From Planctomycetota bacterium (GTDB lineage: Bacteria > Planctomycetota > Phycisphaerae > Phycisphaerales > UBA1924): a stretch of 64,000 bases of DNA. Where the stretch lies: contig CAUJHH010000035.1 in assembly GCA_963204725.1 (NCBI GenBank), positions 60,978 through 124,977 of the forward strand, written 5' to 3'. The position numbers were made by a program, and so were the translations under genes. The notes below the pieces were generated by a model. The model worked only from the letters and a program-made list of their open reading frames with translations. It searched no databases and was not told the origin of the DNA. This document shows, piece by piece, positions 20,472 through 27,076 of this stretch. Within the stretch, counting starts at the first letter, position 1. The number at the start of each line of letters is the position of its first letter.

Positions 20472-21244
20472 CACCACTTCTCATTGTCGCGATGTACGTG
20501 AGCACGCCAGCGGGCGCTGAGCCACCGGTTGATCCGGTGGTCGAGACGAGACCCGACATCCCGCAGATGGACGCGTACGAACCCCGAGAGATCGCTGGAT
20601 TTCGCGTGCTGGTTCACCACGACTTGGCCGATGGATCGTCGGTGGACGGACGGCGCGCGGTCGCAGCGTTGACGTGGGATCTCGAGCTCGCGTCGTCGCT
20701 GCTGCCGGCGAACGCCCTCGCGCTCTTGAGACGCTCGACGCCGATCTGGGTGACGCCCGACCTGCCCTCGTCGGGTGGATGGGACGCGCGTGGGCTCTGC
20801 CACCATCCGAGCCGCGAGTGGCTGGTCGGCGCCGGATACGGTCCGGATCGCGCCGGCGCGATCGAGATCTGCGATGTCGGCGAGTACCTCTTGTGGCGGG
20901 CGGAGCAGCCCCTCTGTGTGCTGCACGAGTTGTCTCACGCGATCCAGCATGAACTCGGTGATCCGCCGGAGATCCGCGCCGCTTTCGACACGGCGGTTGC
21001 GTCGGGCCGCTATGAGCGCGTGCCGTTCGCGATGCTCCCGGAGGGGCAGACGCGGCGTGCCTATGCGCTGAACAACCGCATGGAGTACTTCGCGGAGATC
21101 TCCGAAGCGTACTTCGGACGGAACGACTACTTCCCGTTCACACGAGCGGACCTCGCGGCGTTCGACCCAAACGGCCTCGCTGTTGTTGAGCGAGTCTGGT
21201 TCGGCGTGCCCGATCCGGCCCCCATCAGGTCGAACACGCCATGA
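20465..21244 (+). CDS. exported HExxH-motif protein, putative metalloprotease
   Basis: A 259-aa protein with a short signal peptide (cut near PAGA). The motif VLHELSHAIQHEL supplies the zincin HExxH helix, and a conserved-looking MEYFAEISEAYFGRNDYFPF lies about 45 residues later. Its glutamates could be the third zinc ligand, as in gluzincins. I do not recognise the exact family. It overlaps tsaD by 7 bases and the next gene by ATGA, so the three are translationally coupled. A catalytic role is inferred from the motif only. Confidence 0.6.
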   Translation: MLTPLLIVAMYVSTPAGAEPPVDPVVETRPDIPQMDAYEPREIAGFRVLVHHDLADGSSVDGRRAVAALTWDLELASSLLPANALALLRRSTPIWVTPDLPSSGGWDARGLCHHPSREWLVGAGYGPDRAGAIEICDVGEYLLWRAEQPLCVLHELSHAIQHELGDPPEIRAAFDTAVASGRYERVPFAMLPEGQTRRAYALNNRMEYFAEISEAYFGRNDYFPFTRADLAAFDPNGLAVVERVWFGVPDPAPIRSNTP

Positions 21245-21792
21245 GCCATCGACTTGTCCAGACCGGCCAGAGTGAGCGACCGCGCGGATCCGACCACCCC
21301 GCGGCAATGCCCGAAGAGGCGTTGCTCGCCCAGTGCAAGCAGGGTCGCGGCCGGAGTGGGGGGCCGGGGGGCCAGCATCGCAACAAGGTCGAAACGCTCG
21401 TTGAGTTGGCGCACCTGCCAACCGGGCTCGAGTCGCACGCGGGCGAGCGACGAAGCGTGACCGAGAACCGCCAGGTCGCGATCCGGCGTCTGCGCCTCCT
21501 GCTCGCAACGGAGCATCGGTGCGCCGTATCGCCCGGTGAGGTCGGGTCGGATCTATGGAAGTCTCGCCTTCAGGGCGGCAGGATCGTGTGCAATCCGGAT
21601 CACTCGGACTATCCATCGCTGCTGGCCGAGGCGATGGATGTGCTCTTCGCGATGAGGGTGGACACGGCCAAGGCCGCGGTCCGCCTCGGCTGCACGACCA
21701 GCCAACTGGTGAAACTCATCAAAGATCATCCGCCCGCGATGGTGCGCGTGAACGAGGCGAGACGCGAGCGGGGCGAGTACCCGATGCGCTGA
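21241..21792 (+). CDS. class I release-factor-like peptidyl-hydrolase (GGQ domain)
   Basis: A 183-aa protein built around the catalytic loop RGRSGGPGGQHRNKVET near residues 36-52, the peptidyl-tRNA hydrolysis motif of release factors. No stop-codon recognition domain precedes it, as in ArfB/YaeJ- or RF-H-like proteins. Its C-terminal 60 residues are helical (AVRLGCTTSQLVKLIKDH) rather than the simple basic tail of ArfB. It may rescue stalled ribosomes. It overlaps the upstream gene by ATGA. With hflX and tsaD close by, a translation-quality context is likely. Confidence 0.8.
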   Translation: MSHRLVQTGQSERPRGSDHPAAMPEEALLAQCKQGRGRSGGPGGQHRNKVETLVELAHLPTGLESHAGERRSVTENRQVAIRRLRLLLATEHRCAVSPGEVGSDLWKSRLQGGRIVCNPDHSDYPSLLAEAMDVLFAMRVDTAKAAVRLGCTTSQLVKLIKDHPPAMVRVNEARRERGEYPMR

Positions 21793-21820
21793 TCTCGACG
21801 AACCCGAACCCATCCTTCTC

Positions 21821-21855
21821 AAAAGGAGCCAGCCCGGTGGTGTGCCGGGCTGGCT
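21821..21855 (-). terminator. intrinsic terminator of the first PEP-CTERM gene
   Basis: An 11-bp perfect stem (AGCCAGCCCGG/CCGGGCTGGCT, 7-base loop) is followed on the minus strand by CCTTTT. It lies about 60 bases past the stop codon at 21916 and is part of a duplicated 152-bp cassette. Confidence 0.8.
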
Positions 21856-21978
21856 CGGAAACACTGAGAACTCGTTCAGCACGAGGGCCGTGCCGAACTC
21901 GTCACGCTGAGTGGATCAGCGGCGACGACGGGTGGCAACGAGGCCACCGAGGCCAAGGAGGGCAATTGCGCCGGGAGC
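21827..21978 (-). repeat. PEP-CTERM tail plus terminator cassette, copy A
   Basis: This stretch is about 92% identical, without gaps, to 22977-23128 (offset exactly 1150). It covers the terminator hairpin, the 3' untranslated segment, the stop codon and the last ~20 codons (sorting tail). Confidence 0.9.
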
Positions 21979-22686
21979 GGGAACCGCTTCCAGCTGCATA
22001 TAGAACCCTGCAAATGGATCGCCACCGAAGAACGAGGTGCCCGCGTACGTGCCTCCGGCGTTCTGCGCGCCGCCCTCGTAAACGTCGAATGCATCCTCGT
22101 TGCCGACGCCGCCGCTCGCGATGAGCGGGCCGGTGACACCGTGGCCGGCGTTCAGGACGCGATAGCCGAATCCGAAGTCGATGAGTGAGTCAGCATCAAG
22201 ATCCGCACCCGTGATGGCGAACTCATCTCCAGTTCCGGAGAGATCGACGATGACTGTCCATGCGGTGCCACCACCGAGCAGGTCGCCAAAGAGGCCACCG
22301 AACACAAAGGTCTTCAGGGTGGTGGATGTGTCGCCGAATCCGTTCTCCGTGCCGTAGAACGAGATCTCAATCTCGATGGAGTCTGTTGTGCTTGTCGTGA
22401 AGTAACCGAAGGTGAAGCCGTTGATGAGGTGGCCGCTCCCGATATCTCCCCAGTCAACGAACTGCCGTGTATCGGAGTCGACGAACTGACCGCCCCACGT
22501 GGTATTGTCCCAGACGACCTCGGGCCCGGACCGTGGCGCACCCTCGCCATGCACGATCACCTCGCCTGTCGCGGCCATGATCGTGGCGTGCTGTAACGGG
22601 CCACCCATGGGAAACCCATCCGCGCTGGCGCCCCCGGCGATACCCGCAACGGCGAGCAGGCAGCCAATAGACTTCGAACAATTCAT
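21916..22686 (-). CDS. secreted protein with PEP-CTERM-like sorting tail
   Basis: A 256-aa exported protein. The signal peptide (MNCSKSIGCLLAVAGIAGGASA) is followed by a beta-rich domain. The tail VPAPGAIALLGLGGLVATRRRR matches the planctomycete variant of the PEP-CTERM anchor (PxP motif, hydrophobic helix, arginine cluster), which in this family is recognised by an exosortase-type enzyme. The start at 22686 has AGGAG 8 bases upstream; an upstream in-frame ATG at 22767 is rejected. No function is known for the mature domain. Confidence 0.75.
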   Translation of the reverse strand: MNCSKSIGCLLAVAGIAGGASADGFPMGGPLQHATIMAATGEVIVHGEGAPRSGPEVVWDNTTWGGQFVDSDTRQFVDWGDIGSGHLINGFTFGYFTTSTTDSIEIEISFYGTENGFGDTSTTLKTFVFGGLFGDLLGGGTAWTVIVDLSGTGDEFAITGADLDADSLIDFGFGYRVLNAGHGVTGPLIASGGVGNEDAFDVYEGGAQNAGGTYAGTSFFGGDPFAGFYMQLEAVPAPGAIALLGLGGLVATRRRR

Positions 22687-22971
22687 CACCCAAACTCCTA
22701 TGCAATCTCTCGCGGGTTCGTGCACTCCCGCACTCCTCGTTCTCTGAGAATGAGCACAACAGCGCACTCAGTCTCACTCTCGCTCGAACAGTGAGGACTC
22801 GTCCTATCTCTCTGGCTGGGGAGGGTCCTCGGAAGTCAAGTTACTGTTCGGAGCGAGGCCTGTCTAGCCACTTGTCCGCAAGTCTGCCCATACCCAACCG
22901 CTTGTTCCGTGAATACACGCTTCACGAAAGGACGATGGCAAAGGGTGGTTGAACTTCGGCCTGTAGTCAAC

Positions 22972-23005
22972 GAAAAAGCCAGCCCGGCGGCGTGCCGGGC
23001 TGGCT
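22972..23005 (-). terminator. intrinsic terminator of the second PEP-CTERM gene
   Basis: An 11-bp stem (AGCCAGCCCGG/CCGGGCTGGCT, 7-base loop) is followed on the minus strand by TTTTCG. It is a near copy of the terminator at 21821. Confidence 0.88.
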
Positions 23006-23128
23006 CGGAAACACTGAGAACTCGTTCAGCACGAGAACCGCGCCGAACTCGTCACTCTGAATGGATCAGCGGCGACGACGGGTGGCAACGAGGCCACCGA
23101 GACCGAGGAGGGCCGCCGCGCCGGGAGC
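22977..23128 (-). repeat. PEP-CTERM tail plus terminator cassette, copy B
   Basis: Second copy of the cassette at 21827-21978. Differences from copy A are scattered substitutions (about a dozen); the coding bodies upstream are unrelated at sequence level. Confidence 0.9.
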
Positions 23129-23722
23129 GGGGAGGGCCTGGAGCTCGAAAGCAGCGATCTTCGGGCCGGAGCTGAACGTGCTGCCGTGGCCGGACGTGAA
23201 GCTGTTGGAGCCGGGGGAGGCGGGGACCGCCGTGGCGAACCACTGACCGGTCGAGCCGGTGCGGACCTGGATCTGGAGGAAGCCGTTGATCGCGACAGGG
23301 GCGGGAACGGTGGGCGTGATCGTCCAGATGAAGTTGCCGCCGGAAGAGAGCGGCACGCCGAAGGAACTGACGACATTGAGCGCGGAGTCAAGGAAGAAGA
23401 AGTCAAGGGTCATTCCGGCGGTGGTCACGCCACCGACGAACTTCCACGCGTCCATCATGAAGTTACCGCTCGTGGTCGCGGGGTGGATGGAGGCGTAGTC
23501 ATCGCGGTACGCGAAGGCCGAGGTTGCGAGAGCCGAGTACGGGCCGGGAATGCTGGAGTACACCGGGGCGCCGCGCGACGTATCGCTCGTATCGAGCGGG
23601 TTGGCCATGACCGCGCTGGCGGGCAGCATGACGTGGTTCGAGGGCAGGGGCAGGACGAGGTCCGCCGAAGCCGAGCCCGCGGCGAGCGCGAGCAGACCAA
23701 CAACCTTCAACACAGTCTTCAT
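23066..23722 (-). CDS. secreted protein with PEP-CTERM-like sorting tail
   Basis: A 218-aa exported protein. The signal peptide MKTVLKVVGLLALAAGSASA is followed by a mostly beta mature part (SGNFMMDAWKFVGGVTTAGM, NGFLQIQVRTG). The tail LPAPGAAALLGLGGLVATRRRR is nearly the same as in the preceding gene, and the underlying DNA is part of a duplicated cassette. The start at 23722 has AGGAG upstream, and a TTGACA-17-CATACT promoter lies about 170 bases upstream. It is likely surface-anchored; its biological role is unknown. Confidence 0.75.
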   Translation of the reverse strand: MKTVLKVVGLLALAAGSASADLVLPLPSNHVMLPASAVMANPLDTSDTSRGAPVYSSIPGPYSALATSAFAYRDDYASIHPATTSGNFMMDAWKFVGGVTTAGMTLDFFFLDSALNVVSSFGVPLSSGGNFIWTITPTVPAPVAINGFLQIQVRTGSTGQWFATAVPASPGSNSFTSGHGSTFSSGPKIAAFELQALPAPGAAALLGLGGLVATRRRR

Positions 23723-24114
23723 GTCTGTCTCTCCTGGAATCTCTCTATGACCCACGACATCCCTTGCACGCGCGAGGGAATGCAAATGGCGATTCAACGG
23801 TTCCGAACGGCGATTCTCTCTCAATCGCTTCCGACTTTGTTCGGTACGGGGATTTCCACGGCCCCGGCGAACTCAAACCCGACCATGCTGCGAGTATGAC
23901 GCTGTGCAAGCGATTTGTCAAGAATAATCACGGGTTCGAAACAAATGGCCTAAAGCGTGTACACATAAATACTTACCACGGATTATCCGCATCTGCCATG
24001 ATTCGGGTTGCCAAATTATGGCCCTGATGCGGGGTGTGCCGTATGGAGCGGCACCCGGGCACCGAGAACACGCAAAAAACGCGCGTTTAGGGCTCTATTT
24101 GAACCGCGATCGGT
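23723..24114. other. 392-bp intergenic region
   Basis: It holds the promoter and a leader of about 165 nt for the PEP-CTERM gene on its left. The part from about 23900 to 24030 is notably AT-richer than its surroundings. The remainder lies downstream of the flavin reductase-like gene. I see no tRNA, further ORF or terminator in it. Confidence 0.4.
23893..23921 (-). promoter_or_regulatory. sigma70-type promoter for the PEP-CTERM gene at 23066
   Basis: On the minus strand TTGACA (23921-23916) and CATACT (23898-23893) are separated by exactly 17 bases. Transcription would start near 23886, giving a long leader of about 165 nt. Confidence 0.65.
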
Positions 24115-24582
24115 CTATCGATGTGTGGCCGATGACGTCCGATAAACCTTGGCGGCCGTCGGACTCCCGATGAAGAGTTCGTGATCGGCTTCCAGGTCAA
24201 AGTGCCGGACCACCTCGCAATCGATCGCCGCGATCGATCGCTTCATCACCGGCGACTGCGAACGCAGCGTTTCGACGGGGAGGGCGTCGAAGGCATCTCC
24301 GACTTCGTCCGGAGCCCATTCCTGCTCGAATCGCTTCAGCAGGGCTGCTTCGGCGGGCGCGACCAGGCAGATCGCGAAGCTGTGGCTGTCGCGGACGAGC
24401 GGAGCGATGGAGTGGCCCTTTCGTGCCGCGACACAGAGCAGCGCGGGCGATTCGGAGCAGACCTGGACGGAGCGAACGACATGGCCTGCACGCTTGCCGT
24501 CGTAGGCGGAAGTCATGAGAAAGAGCCCGCTGGGGAGGAGCGAGAGGGCGTCGGCGATGACGTTTGAGTTGGACGCAGCCAT
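24115..24582 (-). CDS. flavin reductase-like FMN-binding protein
   Basis: A 155-aa protein with the split-barrel flavin reductase/PNPOx-like fold. Recognisable are the N-terminal LLPSGLFLMTSAYDGKRAGH segment, the SPALLCVAARKGHSIAPLV stretch that typically contacts FMN, and DCEVVRHFDLEADHELFIG near the end. The exact substrate is not evident, and the protein may act as a flavin donor for a monooxygenase or on its own. The ATG at 24582 is chosen; GAGGGG lies about 9 bases upstream and a TACAGT -10 about 30 bases upstream. The 27 codons before it look non-coding. Confidence 0.7.
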   Translation of the reverse strand: MAASNSNVIADALSLLPSGLFLMTSAYDGKRAGHVVRSVQVCSESPALLCVAARKGHSIAPLVRDSHSFAICLVAPAEAALLKRFEQEWAPDEVGDAFDALPVETLRSQSPVMKRSIAAIDCEVVRHFDLEADHELFIGSPTAAKVYRTSSATHR

Positions 24583-24748
24583 GAACGCATCCCCTCGGCG
24601 TGTGCGGCTCCGACTGTATCGGAATCGCCGGGCTCGTGTCGAACCCATTCTTTGTCCGATCATGTACCTTCTATAAACTGAACGCGGCTGTCAACTGTCG
24701 TGCAGCTTCGTGATTGCGCCCACACCTTCTCCACAATCCACGCAAAAA

Positions 24749-24788
24749 TGTAGTGAGGTGTTGCAAAGTGGGGCGAAGTGGGGCAGAA
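24749..24788 (+). promoter_or_regulatory. MraZ-box-like direct repeats upstream of mraZ
   Basis: Two perfect TGGGG units (24769-24773 and 24779-24783) lie exactly 10 bases apart, matching the TGGGN-N5-TGGGN pattern bound by MraZ in other bacteria. Two weaker TGnnG units (TGTAG at 24749, TGTTG at 24759) continue the 10-bp phase upstream. This suggests MraZ controls its own transcription here too. Confidence 0.65.
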
Positions 24789-24819
24789 TCCCGAGCCATG
24801 AGCAAGGGAGTCACGCGTC

Positions 24820-25293
24820 ATGCTCTTCACCGGACATTCCGAGCTGACGATCGACGCGAAAATGCGTTTGCAGATACCCGCGAAGTACCGCAACGCCTGG
24901 GACGAGACCAGGGACGGGAAAGCATGGTACTGCGTGCCTTGGCCGGGCGGGATTGTGCGCCTGTACTCGGAGACGTGTTTCGAAGGTCTCGCCTCGCAGG
25001 GTGCGAGCGGCAGGCGAGCGACGCTGACGCCGGATCAGGACGCCGCGGACCTGGAGGCGGATCTCTTCTCGCTCGCCGAGCGGATCGAGCCCGATTCGGC
25101 AGGGCGGATTGCGCTGCCGAAACAGCATCTGGAACTAGCCGGACTGGGCGCGGGGAGCAGCGAGGTCGTTGTGATCGGGGCCGGCAATCGGCTCGAGGTT
25201 CGCGACCGGGCTGCGTGGCAGCAGACGCTGGCGCAGCGTTTTGCGAGGTTGCCATCGCTGGTCGCGAAGATCGAGGCGCGGCGGGAGGGATGA
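24820..25293 (+). CDS. mraZ: transcriptional regulator MraZ
   Basis: A 157-aa protein with two SpoVT-AbrB-type DNA-binding repeats: MLFTGHSELTIDAKMRLQIPAKYR at the N-terminus, and IEPDSAGRIALPKQHLELAGL in the middle. It is the usual first gene of the division/cell-wall cluster and a DNA-binding regulator. Here no rsmH, ftsL or ftsI follows. Instead there is a 44-codon frame, a structured region and a strong terminator. Typical repeat operators lie upstream. GGGAG about 9 bases before the ATG supports the start. Confidence 0.93.
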   Translation: MLFTGHSELTIDAKMRLQIPAKYRNAWDETRDGKAWYCVPWPGGIVRLYSETCFEGLASQGASGRRATLTPDQDAADLEADLFSLAERIEPDSAGRIALPKQHLELAGLGAGSSEVVVIGAGNRLEVRDRAAWQQTLAQRFARLPSLVAKIEARREG

Positions 25294-25424
25294 ACCATCG
25301 CAGGCAGGATCACCACGGGCGCCACGGACGAGCGCTCGAGAGTCGGGACGGCGGAACGGGGTCGGGGGTGACCGGCATCGATTCGCTGTTTCTCGGCGCT
25401 CCGGAGACGGAGCAGGTTGGGTGA
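25290..25424 (+). CDS. doubtful 44-aa ORF coupled to mraZ
   Basis: An ATG overlaps the mraZ stop codon (ATGA), opening 44 codons rich in His, Arg and Gly. There is no recognisable domain. Its end runs into the hairpin at 25415. Position favours coupled translation, but composition does not distinguish it from noise; it may be the remnant of the gene that once followed mraZ. Confidence 0.25.
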   Translation: MNHRRQDHHGRHGRALESRDGGTGSGVTGIDSLFLGAPETEQVG

Positions 25425-25693
25425 AGGATCGCCCAACCCGGCCTCACCCGAGAGGGTGGAGCGCGGGTTTCAATCAGGGGCGGCTCGGAACAGAAGCGAG
25501 CCGCCTCGATCAGGATGACGCGCGAGCAGCGGGCGGCGAAGGGAATCGACGCCCGCGCCAGCAGAAGTGCCGATCCAAGCCGCCCAAGGACGGGCGGTCC
25601 TCGGCAACCATCTTCGCTGGCGGTCCCGCAAGGACGCAGCAGCTGCTCGCACACTTTGGGCCCGGTCGAGCCACCACCGACCGGGCCTTCTTT
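25415..25693 (+). ncRNA. candidate structured RNA between mraZ and its terminator
   Basis: About 280 bases without a convincing gene but with a series of strong hairpins: GGTTGGG/CCCAACC (25415-25438), CACCC/GGGTG with a GAGA loop (25445-25458), and GGCGGCTCG/CGAGCCGCC (25479-25505, perfect 9 bp). These are followed by CCGCCC/GGGCGG (25580-25597), GTCC/GGAC with loop CGCAA (25623-25635) and the terminator. It may be the 3' untranslated region of the mraZ transcript or a separate RNA. I looked for tmRNA, RNase P and SRP RNA hallmarks; only a weak SRP-like GCAGCAG after the last small loop was seen. Confidence 0.3.
25659..25693 (+). terminator. strong intrinsic terminator downstream of mraZ
   Basis: A perfect 10-bp stem (GGCCCGGTCG/CGACCGGGCC, 9-base loop) is followed by TTCTTT. 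It ends whatever transcript runs rightward from mraZ. Confidence 0.85.
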
Positions 25694-25716
25694 ACGCGCC
25701 AGCCGAGTACCAGTGA

Positions 25717-25749
25717 AAACAAGCCGCCCGCTCTTGCGAACGGGCGGCT
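25717..25749 (-). terminator. intrinsic terminator of the carboxypeptidase-regulatory-like gene
   Basis: A 9-bp stem (AGCCGCCCG/CGGGCGGCT, 10-base loop) is followed on the minus strand by TGTTTTC. It faces the terminator at 25659, separating convergent transcripts. Confidence 0.75.
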
Positions 25750-25809
25750 GCGGAGGAGAAGGCAGGTGGGTCGCACCCGCCGAATCCAACTGGGTTGTTC
25801 GTGAAGCCA

Positions 25810-26163
25810 TCAGTCGCCGATGCGGACCGGGACGCGCTGCGTCTCGCCCGGACGGACGGCAAAGCGTGGCGTGTGCCCATGCCCAACCTCGGGCTTCGCG
25901 GCGCCGACGGCGTACTGCCCAGCCCGGATCGGGCGGAACTCGAACTCGCCGTTGTCGTTCGACACGGTGCGTTTCAGGATCTCACCGGGTCCGACCATGA
26001 GGGCGACCTGCGCCCCTGCGACGCGATTGTTGTCCGAATCGACGACCCTCCCGACGATCCGAGAGGGGTGCTGCGGCTCTCCGATTGCGGGCGTCACAGC
26101 CGCACAGAGCGCGATGAGGGCGACGGCAGGAACAGCAACGAATCCAAGATGCTTGCGCTTCAT
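25810..26163 (-). CDS. secreted carboxypeptidase-regulatory-like (CarboxypepD_reg) domain protein
   Basis: A 117-aa exported protein. The signal peptide (MKRKHLGFVAVPAVALIAL...) is followed by a single small beta-sandwich: RIVGRVVDSDNNRVAGAQVAL, then DNGEFEFRPIRAGQYAVGA. This is the transthyretin-like fold also seen in carboxypeptidase regulatory and TonB-plug-associated domains. It stands alone, without an enzyme or receptor. The start at 26163 has GGAG 7 bases upstream; an ATG 15 bases further upstream is disfavoured. Its likely role is adhesion or protein interaction at the cell surface (inference). Confidence 0.7.
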   Translation of the reverse strand: MKRKHLGFVAVPAVALIALCAAVTPAIGEPQHPSRIVGRVVDSDNNRVAGAQVALMVGPGEILKRTVSNDNGEFEFRPIRAGQYAVGAAKPEVGHGHTPRFAVRPGETQRVPVRIGD

Positions 26164-26477
26164 TCCGAATCTCCACAATGACGTGAATGGACGAGCGTTC
26201 CCGATCTCCTCAAGGGCATGAGGCAGCTTCGGAAGTCAAACGCTGCCCCGGAGAGCCGATTGCGTCCTGGTTGCAGAATCGAGAGCAATTCGAGCAAAAA
26301 CCTGCAGGATTCGGCCGAAGGGCGAGTACCCCAGTCCGCCGGCGCGGGAGCACCAGAACCGGCGCGGAAGGCACGTGCCGGCGTGAACCCTCGCTTATCG
26401 AATTCGTAGAGGAAGGGTGAGCGGCTCGGTGTGAGCACGCGTCGGCAAGTCGTTCGGCCACGGGCCAGGGAGGCACG
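26164..26477. other. 314-bp divergent intergenic region
   Basis: Leader and promoter space for the divergent secreted protein gene (left) and hpf (right). I see ribosome-binding sites at both ends but no convincing -35/-10 pair, hairpin of note or further gene. Confidence 0.35.
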
Positions 26478-26819
26478 ATGCAATTGGTGATTCGCGCGAC
26501 GAACGTTCCGGTCTCCGATCCGATCCGCGAGCACATCTCGCGGCGCGTGTTGAGCGCAGCCAAGCGATTTGCCAGACGGCTCTCAACGATCACGGTGGTG
26601 CTCGAAGACATCAACGGCCCGCGCGGCGGGGTCGACAAGACCTGCCGCATCGAGGCCGGGATGTCGAACGCCGGCGAACCGCTGATCATCACGCAGCGGT
26701 CCGACGATCTCTACGGGGCGATCGATCTGGCGACGGGCAAGTTCAAGCAGGCGCTCGGGCGACGGGTCGAGCGGAGGAAGCCCCGCCGGCGCGCCGGACC
26801 AGATCAGAGCGCGGGCTGA
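26478..26819 (+). CDS. HPF/RaiA-family ribosome hibernation factor
   Basis: A 113-aa protein of the short HPF/YfiA type. It begins MQLVIRATNVPVSDPIREHI and has the beta-alpha-beta-beta-beta-alpha layout of the family, with basic residues placed to contact 16S rRNA (RRVLSAAKRFARR, KFKQALGRRVERRKPRRR). It would inactivate ribosomes under starvation. The long-form dimerisation domain is absent. GGGAGG lies 5 bases before the ATG. A terminator is found about 135 bases downstream, but a promoter lies between, so that terminator probably belongs to a separate RNA. Confidence 0.85.
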   Translation: MQLVIRATNVPVSDPIREHISRRVLSAAKRFARRLSTITVVLEDINGPRGGVDKTCRIEAGMSNAGEPLIITQRSDDLYGAIDLATGKFKQALGRRVERRKPRRRAGPDQSAG

Positions 26820-26874
26820 AGGATGCTCGCGAGGCCGCTCCGGCGGAGCGTCGCGGGGCCACGTCGCGCGGGAG

Positions 26875-26902
26875 TTGACACGATTGGGGCTGCGGGTATT
26901 AT
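26875..26902 (+). promoter_or_regulatory. consensus sigma70-type promoter between hpf and mutS
   Basis: TTGACA (26875-26880) and TATTAT (26897-26902) are separated by 16 bases; this is the best -35/-10 pair I found in the window. Transcription would start near 26909, only about 45 bases before a terminator hairpin. Confidence 0.75.
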
Positions 26903-26908
26903 CACGCC

Positions 26909-26993
26909 GCCGGAGATGGCTTCGGCCCAAAGCAGCCCCATTTTCCCCCCCACAGCGACCCGGTCGATACGTCGATCGGGTCGCGCCCCTTTT
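26909..26993 (+). ncRNA. candidate small RNA of about 85 nt upstream of mutS
   Basis: This is bounded by the promoter at 26875 and the intrinsic terminator at 26955-26993. Inside it are a short GGC-TTCG-GCC tetraloop hairpin (26918-26927) and an unpaired CCCC-ATTTT-CCCCCCC stretch before the terminator stem. It has no ORF. C-rich single strands between hairpins are common in small RNAs that pair with purine-rich ribosome-binding sites. mutS has its own start signal at 27064, so this looks independent rather than a leader; attenuation of mutS remains possible. Confidence 0.45.
26955..26993 (+). terminator. intrinsic terminator before mutS
   Basis: An 8-bp stem (GCGACCCG/CGGGTCGC) with an inner TCGA/TCGA pairing is followed by GCCCCTTTT. 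Confidence 0.7.
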
Positions 26994-27063
26994 GCACTTT
27001 GTGATCAATGAAACGATGCGTGCGCCGTCGCGGAATCGGCATCGATTCCCGGCTGTGAGTCCG

Positions 27064-27069
27064 TATCCT
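27064..27069 (+). promoter_or_regulatory. -10-like TATCCT for a leaderless mutS start
   Basis: TATCCT lies 7 bases before the mutS ATG, with no Shine-Dalgarno sequence between. Confidence 0.4.
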
Positions 27070-27076
27070 GTTCGCA

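Noticed and set aside
25580..25660. SRP RNA (4.5S)
   Set aside because: A CGCAA loop followed by GCAGCAG recalls SRP domain IV, but the 5' CAGG side is not matched, the arms are too short and the 3' arm runs into the terminator. An Infernal scan would settle it.
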